Shown: positions 8,984 through 17,335 of the stretch, piece after piece
Numbering within the stretch: position 1 is the stretch's first letter
Layout: the number at the start of each line of letters is the position of its first letter
DNA from: Bradyrhizobium sp. BRP22
GTDB lineage: Bacteria > Pseudomonadota > Alphaproteobacteria > Rhizobiales > Xanthobacteraceae
Reading direction: 5' to 3'
DNA length: 64,000 bases
Assembly: GCF_020194175.1 (NCBI RefSeq)
Contig: NZ_JADYVX010000009.1
Location: 1 to 64,000 of the forward strand
The notes under the pieces: generated by a model
What the model was told of the DNA's origin: nothing
The model's input: only the letters and a program-made list of their open reading frames with translations
The model's database searches: none
Program-made: the position numbers and the translations under genes

Positions 8984-10135
8984 ATGAGAACGTTCGCTTT
9001 CAGACGGCTGCAGTGTGCTTGCGCCGTTCTACTGCTCAGCGCGCCCGCTACCGCGGCTGAATTCAAGTCGGAATCCGCCGGTACGACCACCATTCCGGCA
9101 GCGATGCATCGCGTCTATGTGCTGGATGCCGCGCTTCCGCACATCGTCGATGGACGCATCTACGTGCTCGATGCGGCCGATCTCAGCCTGAAGGGAATGT
9201 TGGAAGCGGGCTTCGCCGGGATGATGCTCGCAGCCCCGGACAGGCGCCGGATCTATGTCGCAACGACGTTCTACGAACGATTAACGCGTGGCAAGCGGAT
9301 CGACGTGGTCCAGGTGTTCGACGATCAGACCTTGAAAGTGATCGACGAAATCCCGATTCCAACACGCCGAGCGCAGGCGCTCAGCTATCGCAGCCTGTTT
9401 CAGCGCTCCAGCGACGGCAATGTCCTCTTCATCCAGAACGCGACGCCTGCGACCTCGATCAGCGTCGTCGACACGGCGAGCAAGCGCCAGCTCGAAACGC
9501 CGGCCCCCGGGTGTTATGGCATCTATCCCGCGCCGACCAAACCACTGCGCTTCAGCACGCTATGCGGTGACGGCACGATTGGCACCTACACGATGTCGTC
9601 GAATTTCCAGTCATCCGAGCGCAAGACGAGCGCCAAGCTGTTCGATACCGGCGCCGATCCGCTCTTCATCCATGCCGAGCGCGATCAGGACGGTTACGTC
9701 TTCCTGAGCTTCAAGGGCAAGCTGTTGCGCGCCTCGCTCGACGGCGAAAGCGCGACGATCACGGAGACGCTCGATATCATTCCCCCCGACGCCGCCGATT
9801 GGGCGCCGGGCGGCTATCAGCCGTTCGCGGTCGATCCCAAGTCGGGAATGGCCTACATCCTGATGCACCCCGGCAACAAGGATGGTGACCACAAGAATCC
9901 GAGTGCCGAGATCTGGGCCTATGACCTCCGCGGCAAGCGATTGGTTGCGCGGTCGCGGGCGGCCAATCTGACGTCGCTGACGCTTTCGGCCGTCGATCCG
10001 GCGCTTCTATTCGGGATCAATCCGGTCGATCTGACGATCGAGCGTTTCACGATCGACGCCAGTTCACACCAAATATCGCGCGCGGGACAGATCAGGCTTG
10101 GCGAGACGGCCGCTTTGGTCGAGGCTCCCAGATGA
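8984..10135 (+). CDS. aauB: Aralkylamine (TTQ amine) dehydrogenase heavy chain
   Basis: 383 aa periplasmic beta-propeller large subunit of a tryptophan tryptophylquinone amine dehydrogenase. Residues 1-25 are a signal peptide ending ATAAEF. The repeated blades include RVYVLDAALPHIVDGRIYVLD, IDVVQVFD and SISVVDT, and the HPGNKDGDHKNPSAEIWAYDL segment is characteristic. It oxidises primary amines to aldehydes with AauA and passes electrons to a periplasmic carrier. First gene of the operon, overlapping aauE by ATGA. The choice of aralkylamine over methylamine rests mainly on the light chain. Confidence 0.88.
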   Translation: MRTFAFRRLQCACAVLLLSAPATAAEFKSESAGTTTIPAAMHRVYVLDAALPHIVDGRIYVLDAADLSLKGMLEAGFAGMMLAAPDRRRIYVATTFYERLTRGKRIDVVQVFDDQTLKVIDEIPIPTRRAQALSYRSLFQRSSDGNVLFIQNATPATSISVVDTASKRQLETPAPGCYGIYPAPTKPLRFSTLCGDGTIGTYTMSSNFQSSERKTSAKLFDTGADPLFIHAERDQDGYVFLSFKGKLLRASLDGESATITETLDIIPPDAADWAPGGYQPFAVDPKSGMAYILMHPGNKDGDHKNPSAEIWAYDLRGKRLVARSRAANLTSLTLSAVDPALLFGINPVDLTIERFTIDASSHQISRAGQIRLGETAALVEAPR

Positions 10136-10677
10136 ATTGGCAGCTCGATCCATTGCTGCATCTGGTCGCGACGGGTTTTGTCATCGTAGTGCTGGCACGC
10201 GCCGTCGTGGAGAAACTTTCCGCCTATGGCTTCTTCGTCGCCAACCTGCAGGACTATCGGCTGCTGCCGGATGCGCTTGCGCCCGTTGCGGCGCCGACCT
10301 TGCTGATAGCGGAGCTTGCAGCGATCCTGTGTCTGCCGCTGCCGACAATCAGCGCGATCGGGTCCATCACCGCAGCCTCGCTGTTCGCCATTTATGCTCT
10401 CGCGATGGCCATGGTCCTGCTCGCCGGCCGCCACGAGATCGAATGCGGCTGCGGCGGCGAAGGGCAGGTGGTGAGCTGGGCGCTGGTGGCGCGGAACGGC
10501 GTACTCGGCGCGATCAGCGCTTCCATCCCGTTGCCAACTTCGAACCGCGCGATGAGCTGGCCGGACATGCTGGTTGGCGTGGCTGCCACATTCCTGGTCT
10601 TCCTTCTGCTGGCGATTGCCGAAAAGGCCATCGGGACGTTCGCGGCGATTCGGCGGCTAGGTTCCGGCTCGCATTGA
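10132..10677 (+). CDS. aauE: Amine dehydrogenase accessory membrane protein MauE/AauE
   Basis: 181 aa integral membrane protein with four predicted helices (about 6-30, 50-70, 75-100 and 140-165) and the conserved IECGCGG motif in the loop after helix 3. The MauE family is needed for processing and export of the light chain, probably in disulfide formation together with MauD/AauD. The start is fused to the aauB stop as ATGA. The context in the B-E-D-A order is decisive. Confidence 0.88.
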   Translation: MNWQLDPLLHLVATGFVIVVLARAVVEKLSAYGFFVANLQDYRLLPDALAPVAAPTLLIAELAAILCLPLPTISAIGSITAASLFAIYALAMAMVLLAGRHEIECGCGGEGQVVSWALVARNGVLGAISASIPLPTSNRAMSWPDMLVGVAATFLVFLLLAIAEKAIGTFAAIRRLGSGSH

Positions 10678-10681
10678 TGAG

Positions 10682-11284
10682 GTGTCCATGGACGGTCTTG
10701 TTGTCGCGTTTGCGCTGCTCTGGGTGCTGGTGATCGCGCTGGCGATTGCGGTGTTCGCGCTGGCGCGCCAGGTCGGCATCCTGTTCGAGCGGATTGCCCC
10801 GATGGGAGCACTCATCACCGACTCCGGCCCCACGGTCGGCGAAAAGATTTCACGCTTCGATCTGACCGCATTGGATGGTCGCGCCGTTGCGATCGGCTCG
10901 GCCACCCTGCGCTCGCAGCTCCTGTTCTTCGTCTCGCCGACATGCCCGGTCTGCAAGAAGCTTCTGCCGATCCTCTCCTCGGTCGCGGCGGCCGAGAGCT
11001 CCTGGCTCGATGTCGTGCTTGCCGGCGATGGCGACGCTGCGGCACACCGCACCTTCGTCGCACGGCGTCGCCTGGAGAAATTTCCCTTCGTGCTTTCGCG
11101 CGAGCTCGGCATAGCGTTTCGCGTCAGCCGCCTGCCTTATGCCGCGTTGATCGACAGCACAGGAGCCGTGCGGGCGAAGGGGCTGATCAACAATCGCGAG
11201 CAGCTCGAAAGCTTGTTCAACGCTCGCGAGCTCGGTGTCTCATCGGTGCAGTCGTATCTCGATGCGGTGCGCACGGCCCAGTAG
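10682..11284 (+). CDS. aauD: Thioredoxin-like disulfide protein MauD/AauD
   Basis: 200 aa from the GTG at 10682; an ATG two codons later (10688) is equally likely. One N-terminal membrane helix (about 6-29) anchors a periplasmic thioredoxin/AhpC-type domain with the active site T-C88-P-V-C91 in FFVSPTCPVCKKLLP and a cis-Pro region RLPYAAL. It forms or corrects the many disulfides of the light chain, which has more than ten cysteines. It begins 4 bases after the aauE stop. Confidence 0.9.
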   Translation: MSMDGLVVAFALLWVLVIALAIAVFALARQVGILFERIAPMGALITDSGPTVGEKISRFDLTALDGRAVAIGSATLRSQLLFFVSPTCPVCKKLLPILSSVAAAESSWLDVVLAGDGDAAAHRTFVARRRLEKFPFVLSRELGIAFRVSRLPYAALIDSTGAVRAKGLINNREQLESLFNARELGVSSVQSYLDAVRTAQ

Positions 11285-11308
11285 TTTCGCTGATTTCGGA
11301 GAAGCCGG

Positions 11309-11854
11309 ATGTCGGACATCATCATCAACAGGCTGATGGCGGCCTTCGACCGCGCCGCCGAGCAGGCCTTTCGCCGCTCGGCCCAGGCGATCGGGCGGCG
11401 CTCCGCGCTCAGCACAATCGGAAAACTGCTGGTGGGTGGCGCAATGCTCCCGGTGCTTCCGTTCGACCGATCCAGCGGAGTCCACGCAGCCGACGCGCCG
11501 AAGGCGGATGCCGCCGACGGCAGTTGCGACTACTGGCGCTATTGTGCGCTGGACGGCTTCCTCTGCTCGTGCTGTGGCGGCAGCGTCTCGGCCTGCCCGC
11601 CTGGTGCCGAGCCGTCCAAGGTGACCTGGATCGGAACCTGTCACAACCCGGACGAGGGCAAGGATTATCTGGTCTCCTACAATGACTGCTGCGGCAAGAC
11701 GAGCTGCGGCCGCTGCCTGTGCAACGGCAATGTCGGCGAGCGCCCCGGCTATCGGATGGGCCTTCACAACGACATCAACTGGTGCATGGCCAATACCCAG
11801 AGCATGTACCACTGCACGGTCTCGGTGCTCGTCGGCATGGCGGAGAGCAAATGA
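11309..11854 (+). CDS. aauA: Aralkylamine dehydrogenase light chain (TTQ precursor)
   Basis: 181 aa. A long leader with a twin-arginine motif (GRRSALSTIGKLL) runs to about residue 60. The mature part is Cys-rich: CDYWRYCALDGFLCSCCGG, VTWIGTCHNP, NDCCGKTSCGRC, ERPGY, HNDINWCMAN. The two tryptophans that form TTQ are W107 (VTWIG) and W158 (DINWCM), 51 residues apart as in known light chains. The active-site Asp and Thr are D126 and T170. FLCSCCGG, WIGTCHNP and HNDxNWCMAN agree with the recalled Alcaligenes aromatic amine dehydrogenase rather than methylamine dehydrogenase. Ends ATGA into the next gene. Confidence 0.92.
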   Translation: MSDIIINRLMAAFDRAAEQAFRRSAQAIGRRSALSTIGKLLVGGAMLPVLPFDRSSGVHAADAPKADAADGSCDYWRYCALDGFLCSCCGGSVSACPPGAEPSKVTWIGTCHNPDEGKDYLVSYNDCCGKTSCGRCLCNGNVGERPGYRMGLHNDINWCMANTQSMYHCTVSVLVGMAESK

Positions 11855-12291
11855 AGGCCACCCGCGTCCTTGCCGGCGCGGCGCTCGTCCTGGCTTGCTC
11901 GGCGCCTGCGTTGGCTGCAGACGGGGCCAAGGTCTATGCCGAGACCTGCCAGGCCTGCCATCAGGCGGGCGGCGTCGGATCGCCGGGGCTCGCGCAGCCG
12001 CTCGTCTCGTCGGTGATCGCCAACGCGGCCAGCCGACAGAAGGACTACCCAGCCATGGTGGTGATCCATGGCATGTCCGGGTCGCTTTCGCTGTCAGGCG
12101 GCGACGTGATTGCGAGCGCGATGCCGCCGCAGCAAGGATTGAACGATGATGAGATTGCGGCCGTCGTCAGCTACGTCTATCGGCTCAATCGCATGAAGGC
12201 CTCGGTGAAGCCTGCGGACGTCGCCGGGGTTCGGGCGCAGTCAGCCGGCGGTGACGAACTGAAGCGAATCCGCTCCGGGCTGATGCCATGA
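11851..12291 (+). CDS. Monohaem cytochrome c, aau operon
   Basis: 146 aa. Signal peptide 1-23 (ACSAPALAA), then a class I cytochrome c with C33-Q-A-C36-H37 and a likely Met ligand at M91 in SAMPPQ. The start overlaps aauA as ATGA and the end overlaps the next cytochrome gene as ATGA, so it is translated with the dehydrogenase. It is a natural candidate for electron acceptor from the TTQ enzyme, in place of azurin or amicyanin, or for a role in TTQ maturation. Neither role can be told apart from sequence alone. Confidence 0.88.
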   Translation: MKATRVLAGAALVLACSAPALAADGAKVYAETCQACHQAGGVGSPGLAQPLVSSVIANAASRQKDYPAMVVIHGMSGSLSLSGGDVIASAMPPQQGLNDDEIAAVVSYVYRLNRMKASVKPADVAGVRAQSAGGDELKRIRSGLMP

Positions 12292-12725
12292 AACGTCTCG
12301 CCACGCTCTTATTGGTAATCTCGATGCTTGTCGGCGCTGGGGCGGCGAACGCCGATGAAAACGTTGACTATCTCTACCGGCTGCATTGCTCCGGTTGCCA
12401 CGGCGTCGATGGTGCAGGATCCAAGGTCGGTCGCATTCCACCCTTTCCTGGCATTGTCGGGCATTTCGCCGACAGCCCGGACGGGCGACTCTACCTCGTG
12501 CACGTGCCGGGGGTTGCCGGTGCGGCGCTGCCTGATGCTGAGACGGCAGAACTACTGAACTACGTGTTGCGTAGCTGGGGACGCCAAGAGCAGGCGGTGC
12601 GCGCGAGAGATTTCACGGCCGGGGAAGTGCGCGGCCTTCGAGAAATGCGCATGGACGATATTACCGCACTACGACAGAAGCTCGGCATAGAGCTTGCCAA
12701 ACGGCGCATCTCAATCGCGTATTGA
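12288..12725 (+). CDS. Second monohaem cytochrome c, aau operon
   Basis: 145 aa. Signal peptide 1-22 and one haem site C34-S-G-C37-H38. The usual Met ligand position is not obvious: the corresponding stretch reads GVAGAALPDAETAELLNYVL, without the MP seen in its neighbour. After the helix LLNYVLRSW there is a charged C-terminal tail of about 45 residues containing REMRMDD. Coupled by ATGA to the preceding cytochrome and last in the operon. It may relay electrons or help mature the TTQ cofactor. Confidence 0.85.
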   Translation: MKRLATLLLVISMLVGAGAANADENVDYLYRLHCSGCHGVDGAGSKVGRIPPFPGIVGHFADSPDGRLYLVHVPGVAGAALPDAETAELLNYVLRSWGRQEQAVRARDFTAGEVRGLREMRMDDITALRQKLGIELAKRRISIAY

Positions 12726-12769
12726 GGCGGAGCGGTTCGGGCCGCCCTTTGGCAGCGTCACCTCTGGCG

Positions 12770-13639
12770 CTATCCCAGCTCAAAAGTGGTGACGCCGAAT
12801 ATCCGCTCCAGCCGCAATGGCGGCACCGGGCCGGTATACATGCGCGCGGTCTCGAACACAGGCGCAAGGCCCAGATCGTGCGCCAACGCGATCGCGTCGC
12901 GGTTGATGCCGGGAACGTCGAGGAAGGTCTCGCCGTCGCCTACGCGGGCCAGCAAAGCCGACAGAACCACCTCGGCGCTGGCGCGGTCGTCGGCGACCAG
13001 CGGGCCGATCTTGCGGCCGCTGCGGCACGGACGGATCACGCCCCAACCGGCAAGCTCGCCGTCGCGCAGGAGCGCACAACCGACATGCCCGGGCGAGCCG
13101 ATCCAGGCGCGCAGGAATGCGGTGCGCCGCGCCGGAAACACCGTCGCGTCATAGGCCTCCACGGTTGCCAATGGCACGTCGCGTAGCCTGACGACCTTGG
13201 CCTGCGGCGCATCCGGAGCCGTGACTGTTCCGCCATAACGGATGTTGGCATAAGCGAGCTCGAACCCGGACTTCCTGTAGTTGTCCTGCTGCGCCACCAC
13301 GCCATCGAGCCCGATCACACGTCGGCCGGCATGCGCGATGGCCGCGTTCCATAGGCGCAGACCATAACCGCGGCCGCGCAAGTCCTTCCGGACGATGTAG
13401 AAGCCGAGGAAGGCGAAGCTCTCATCGTAATTGACGCAGGACACGGTCGCGACCGGGGCGCCGTCGCGTTCGCCGATGAAGAAGCCTTCCGGATCGGTCG
13501 CGGCGAAGCAGGCGGCGTCGGCGAAGCCTGGATTCCAGCCTTCGGCGGCCGCCCAGTCCACGGCTATCGAGATTTCGTCCGGCCGCATGTTGCGGATGCG
13601 CAGGCCGTCTGTCGCGGGCGATCGTACAGATGGACTCAT
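12770..13639 (-). CDS. GNAT family N-acetyltransferase, two-domain
   Basis: 289 aa. The N-terminal half is a GNAT domain with the acetyl-CoA loop VRKDLRGRGYGLRLWNAA (Q/RxxGxG/A type) at about 83-100. The C-terminal half (about 145-289: RAWIGSPGHVGCALLRDGELAGWGVIRPC, FLDVPGIN) is a second GNAT-like fold typical of a common GNAT plus Acetyltransf_18 arrangement. The substrate is unknown. It converges with the aau operon, with 44 bases between the two stops. Confidence 0.85.
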   Translation of the reverse strand: MSPSVRSPATDGLRIRNMRPDEISIAVDWAAAEGWNPGFADAACFAATDPEGFFIGERDGAPVATVSCVNYDESFAFLGFYIVRKDLRGRGYGLRLWNAAIAHAGRRVIGLDGVVAQQDNYRKSGFELAYANIRYGGTVTAPDAPQAKVVRLRDVPLATVEAYDATVFPARRTAFLRAWIGSPGHVGCALLRDGELAGWGVIRPCRSGRKIGPLVADDRASAEVVLSALLARVGDGETFLDVPGINRDAIALAHDLGLAPVFETARMYTGPVPPLRLERIFGVTTFELG

Positions 13640-13765
13640 GAACCGATATCACCACGAATGAGCTCTTGCCGGCAAATGAAGAAACGCCGCGGCGGCTGCG
13701 CTCGGGCTGGACTGCGCACCCGGATTTGAATCGCTTCCCAACCGGCGGGTGTCTATGCTGCGCTC

Positions 13766-14125
13766 ATGTCCCGATTCATGTGTCTCTTGATTGCCATCGC
13801 CCTATCGCTGCTGCCGGTCGTGGCGCCGGCTGCGCCGGCTCATAAACGAGTGCCGCCTCGCTGGCACGGCTACGGCTTCCTCCCGGGCTATCGTCAGCCA
13901 CCGAACAACAGCCTTCCGCTCTACGCCGAGAAAGCTTCGGTTTCGCGGATGGCGCGCCGCAACCGGCGCCCTTGGTACATCGATCCAGTCCCACGGTATT
14001 ACGGGTACGATGGTGAGTGGCACTATTTCGGCCGGCCTGGCTTTTACGGCGGTCGCTACAATGGCGGCAGCTTCGGCCCCTGCTGGACACGGACGCCGAT
14101 CGGGCCGATCTGGAATTGCGGCTGA
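13766..14125 (+). CDS. Small secreted aromatic-rich protein, unknown
   Basis: 119 aa with a signal peptide (MSRFMCLLIAIALSLLPVVAPAAPA) and a mature part rich in Arg, Tyr, Gly and Pro (YYGYDGEWHYFGRPGFYGGRYNGG), ending in a two-Cys tail CWTRTPIGPIWNCG. Such small exported proteins are frequent in Bradyrhizobium. No domain is recognised. Confidence 0.7.
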   Translation: MSRFMCLLIAIALSLLPVVAPAAPAHKRVPPRWHGYGFLPGYRQPPNNSLPLYAEKASVSRMARRNRRPWYIDPVPRYYGYDGEWHYFGRPGFYGGRYNGGSFGPCWTRTPIGPIWNCG

Positions 14126-14449
14126 TGAGCGCGTACTCACTGCCCGCGTTTTGCGCGTCTTTGGCGCTGAAGCATCCTTGAAAGCTGAAGCACCCTTGCA
14201 AAGCGGAAGCACACCTGGAAAGCTGAAGTAGACTTGGAAAAAAGCCTACACAGGACTCAGTCAGGGTGCGAGCTCTGCTCTGACCTCACCGAGCAGCGCC
14301 ATGCCACCTAGCCGGCCCAATTCGTCCGAACATTTCGCGCTCTTGCCGTAGCAGCCGAATGCAACCGCTACGCGCTGCGAAAGTGGTCCGATGCATCTCT
14401 GACTTATGGTTCAGCCAGCGCTGATGATGTAGCGAGGGCGCCTCGCGGC
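14126..14449. other. Intergenic region containing a 19-bp tandem repeat
   Basis: No gene is visible. Positions 14166-14240 hold four imperfect head-to-tail copies of a unit close to GCTGAAGCACCCTTGCAAA (18, 19, 19 and 19 bases). The rest shows no clear hairpin or promoter. The unit length is not a multiple of three, so it is not a coding repeat. Confidence 0.7.
14166..14240. repeat. Four-copy 19-bp tandem repeat
   Basis: Copies at 14166-14183, 14184-14202, 14203-14221 and 14222-14240, each starting GCTGAAG or GCGGAAG and ending GAAA or CAAA, with divergence in the middle. It starts about 40 bases past the stop of the small secreted-protein gene. Confidence 0.8.
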
Positions 14450-15301
14450 TCACTTCTTCACCGTCTTCGCCTGGGCCTTCGGTGGCGCCGGCTCTTTCTT
14501 CGGCACGGCCGGCTTGGCGTTGTCGACGGCGGTGTTGATGTCCTCGATCAGCTTCGACACGCGCGCGGCATTGCTGCCGAGGTCGGCCTCGAAATAGCGC
14601 GAGGCGGAGCGGATATCGACCCGCGAGTCCTCGCCATCAGGCATGATGCGGATCGCGATGTCCTCGCGGAAGCCCATGATCGGCGTGCGCGCCACCGCCT
14701 CGATGCGGCCGATGCGGCGCGGTGGCGTCGGCGGCCGCTCGTCGATGACGAGCCATTTGCGCCGGTGCACGAGCTGCAGCGTCACCGCGTAGGCGCGGTC
14801 CACCGGCACCTCGAGCTCCACGGTCTCGATATTGGGGTAGGCGCGGCGCTGCTGCTCGGCCGAGTAGAGCCCGGCATAGGCGGCCGAATTGGTGTCGTCG
14901 CTGGTGCGCAGGCGCGCCAGCGCTTCGAACCGCGGCGGATCGACCGGATCGGTGGTGATGTCGTGGATCGGCGGCAGCCGGCGATATTGCACGGCGAGAT
15001 AGGCCGGATAGGCGAGCACCAGCGCGTCGATCAGGAAAGCCAGCAGGATGCGGCCCATGCCGCGCGAGCCGTTCTGCCAGATCGCGGCGAAGGCGGCAAA
15101 GCCGATCAGGATCGAAAGTCCGGCAAGGACCAATGCGCCGAAGAAGGTCGCGAGCGCCGGCTTCATCTCCAGGAAACCGAAGCGGACGATCAGGACCGAG
15201 ACCACCACCGCGACGATGGAGAAGATCGCCAGGTTGCGCGCCCAGGTGGCGAGGCTGGACACCGGTTCCGATTGGTAGGGAACGGAAAACCTGCGGGCCA
15301 T
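14450..15301 (-). CDS. DUF1499 family membrane protein
   Basis: 283 aa from the ATG at 15301 (MARRFSVPYQSEP); a start 24 codons upstream is also open. Three hydrophobic segments (about 23-43, 50-75 and 85-105) precede a soluble DUF1499 domain with DPPRFEALARL, YPNIETVELEV, RRKWLVIDERPP, MGFREDIAIRI and RVDIRSASRYFEADLGSNAARV. The C-terminus is Lys/Pro/Ala-rich. Function is not established for the family. Confidence 0.85.
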   Translation of the reverse strand: MARRFSVPYQSEPVSSLATWARNLAIFSIVAVVVSVLIVRFGFLEMKPALATFFGALVLAGLSILIGFAAFAAIWQNGSRGMGRILLAFLIDALVLAYPAYLAVQYRRLPPIHDITTDPVDPPRFEALARLRTSDDTNSAAYAGLYSAEQQRRAYPNIETVELEVPVDRAYAVTLQLVHRRKWLVIDERPPTPPRRIGRIEAVARTPIMGFREDIAIRIMPDGEDSRVDIRSASRYFEADLGSNAARVSKLIEDINTAVDNAKPAVPKKEPAPPKAQAKTVKK

Positions 15302-15624
15302 CGTCGAAAATCTGCCGCCTGAGACGTTGCGGGGCCGGGAAGTACCTGGCTGCTGCTGGCCGTGTGAGACCACGAACCTGCGGCAAATTCAAGGGAATTT
15401 GGAGCCTTCACCTTCTCCCTTGTGGGAGAAGGTGAAGCTCGCACAAATGCGCGCCGGACAAGGGATTGTCTCCGCGAGCGCTGGCCTTTGTGGAGAGAAC
15501 CCCTCACCCTGGTGAGTCCGCTGCCGGCAGCGGAGCTGCCCTCTCCCACAAGGGGCGAGGGCACATCAATTGGCAGCGATCGTTTCTCCCGCGAGAGGGA
15601 GAGGGTACATCGTTGGCGTTGATC
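15302..15624. other. Intergenic region between DUF1499 gene and acyl-CoA ligase
   Basis: Contains the upstream region of the DUF1499 gene, then one complete copy of the roughly 160-base family D repeat (15408-15569), and a short tail with CTCCCGCGAGAGGGAGAGGGTAC. No gene. Confidence 0.7.
15408..15569. repeat. MITE-like repeat, family D copy 1
   Basis: About 162 bases with inverted ends: CCCTTGTGGGAGAAGG on the left and CCTCTCCCACAAGGGG on the right, ending GGGCACATCAA. The inner part reads GCGCGCCGGA, then TCTCC and GAACCCCTCACCC. Copy 2 at 31542-31700 keeps the same order of blocks. No open frame. Confidence 0.75.
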
Positions 15625-17253
15625 CTACGCCGCGGCGGTCGGGAGGCTGTAGCTCTTGAACTGATCGCGCAGCGCGGTCTTCAGGATCTTGCCGGTTGCG
15701 GTGTGTGGAATGCCGTCGACGAAGACGACGTCGTCGGGCATCCACCATTTCGCGATCTTGCCGTCCATGAACTTCAGGATCTCCTCGCGCGTCGCCTGCT
15801 GGCCCTGCTTGAGTTGCACGATCAGCAGCGGACGTTCGTCCCACTTCGGATGGTAGACGCCGATCACGGCGGCTTCGGCCACGGCCGGATGGCCGACCGC
15901 GAGGTTCTCCAGGTCGATCGACGAGATCCATTCGCCGCCGGACTTGATCACGTCCTTGGAGCGGTCGGTGATCCGCATATAGCCGTGCGCATCGACCGTC
16001 GAGACGTCGCCGGTGTCGAAGTAGCCCTCTTCATCGAGGATGTTGCCGTCGACGCGGAAATAGGCCTTGGCAATCGACGGGCCGGAGACCTTGAGCCGGC
16101 CGAAAGTCTTGCCGTCCCACGGCAACTCCTTGCCCGCATCGTCGGTGATCTTCATCTGGACGCCGAACGGCGGGTAGCCCTGCGTCTGCAGGATGTCGAG
16201 CCGTTCCTCGCCGGTGCGTTCGGCGAAGGGCGGTTTCAGCGCGGCGACCGTCCCGATCGGGCTCATCTCGGTCATGCCCCAGGCATGGCGCGGTTCCACG
16301 CCCATCTTGAGGAAGGCATCGATCATCGATCGCGGCATCGCCGAGCCGCCGCATATCACCATCTCCAGATGCGGCAGCTTCAGGCTATTGGCGGCCATGT
16401 GCTGCAGCAGCATCAGCCACACAGTCGGCACCCCGGCGGTGTGCGTGACCTTCTCGGTATCCAGCAATTCGTAGACCGAGGCGCCGTCGAGCTTCGGCCC
16501 GGGCATCACGAGCTTGGTGCCCATCGAGGGCGCGGAGAAAGCGATGCCCCAGCTATTGGCATGGAACAGCGGGACCACCGGCAGCATTGTATCTGTCGCG
16601 GATGTGCCCAGCGCATCCTTGTTGTTGGCCATGAGCGCATGCAGCACGTTGGAACGGTGCGAATACAATACGCCTTTGGGATCGCCCGTGGTGCCCGACG
16701 TGTAGCACATCGCTGCTGCGGTGTTCTCGTCGAACGTCTTCCACTGGAACTTGCCGTCGGATGCCGCGATCCAGTCTTCATAGGCGACCGCGTTCTTCAG
16801 CGTGGTCTCCGGCATATGCGCCTTGTCGGTCAGCACGATATAGCGCTCGACGCTCGGAAGCTTGTCGGCGATCTTCTCCAGCACGGGCACGAAGGTGAGG
16901 TCGGTCATCACCACGCGATCCTGGGCGTGGTTGATGATCCAGGCGATCTGTTCCGGAAACAGGCGCGGGTTGACGGTATGGCAGATCGCGCCGATACCCA
17001 TGATGCCGTACCAGACTTCGAGATGGCGCCAGGTGTTCCAGGCGATGGTGGCGACACGGTCTCCGAGCTTGATGCCGTCGCGCTCCAGGCTTTGCGAGAC
17101 CTTCAGCGCGCGCGCATGGATCTCGGCATAGGTGGTGCGGTGGATCGGGCCTTCGACCGACCGCGTCACGACCTCTTGTGTGCCGTGATACTTCGCTGCG
17201 TGTTCGATAATCCGGTGACACAGCAAAGGCCAGTCTTGCATCAAACCAAGCAT
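15625..17253 (-). CDS. Acyl-CoA synthetase (AMP-binding), fatty acid ligase type
   Basis: 542 aa from the ATG at 17253, which follows GAGGAGGGACG. ANL-superfamily signatures: [16 protein letters not shown] (P-loop, about 182-197), [16 protein letters not shown], and the hinge [19 protein letters not shown], with the C-terminal lysine region [13 protein letters not shown]. The family activates a carboxylic acid with ATP and joins it to CoA; overall layout resembles medium/long-chain or alkyl-cinnamate-type ligases. The substrate cannot be read from the sequence. Confidence 0.92.
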   Translation of the reverse strand: MLGLMQDWPLLCHRIIEHAAKYHGTQEVVTRSVEGPIHRTTYAEIHARALKVSQSLERDGIKLGDRVATIAWNTWRHLEVWYGIMGIGAICHTVNPRLFPEQIAWIINHAQDRVVMTDLTFVPVLEKIADKLPSVERYIVLTDKAHMPETTLKNAVAYEDWIAASDGKFQWKTFDENTAAAMCYTSGTTGDPKGVLYSHRSNVLHALMANNKDALGTSATDTMLPVVPLFHANSWGIAFSAPSMGTKLVMPGPKLDGASVYELLDTEKVTHTAGVPTVWLMLLQHMAANSLKLPHLEMVICGGSAMPRSMIDAFLKMGVEPRHAWGMTEMSPIGTVAALKPPFAERTGEERLDILQTQGYPPFGVQMKITDDAGKELPWDGKTFGRLKVSGPSIAKAYFRVDGNILDEEGYFDTGDVSTVDAHGYMRITDRSKDVIKSGGEWISSIDLENLAVGHPAVAEAAVIGVYHPKWDERPLLIVQLKQGQQATREEILKFMDGKIAKWWMPDDVVFVDGIPHTATGKILKTALRDQFKSYSLPTAAA

Positions 17254-17335
17254 ACGAACGTCCCTCCTCAGTGTTCTTCCCTCGCATGACCGGCCGGCCG
17301 GACAGTATGGCCAGCCGTCCAATCATGAAATTGAC

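Noticed and set aside
8984..12725. Calling the operon methylamine dehydrogenase (mau)
   Set aside because: Light-chain motifs FLCSCCGG, WIGTCHNP and HNDxNWCMAN fit aralkylamine dehydrogenase better, and amicyanin and mauF/mauG genes are missing. The substrate still needs testing.
14166..14240. Tandem repeat considered as a CRISPR array
   Set aside because: Units are directly adjacent with no spacers and are only 19 bases long; no cas genes nearby.
15466..17289. 607-codon plus-strand frame opposite the acyl-CoA ligase
   Set aside because: Antisense frame in high-G+C coding DNA; the minus-strand protein has all AMP-binding motifs.
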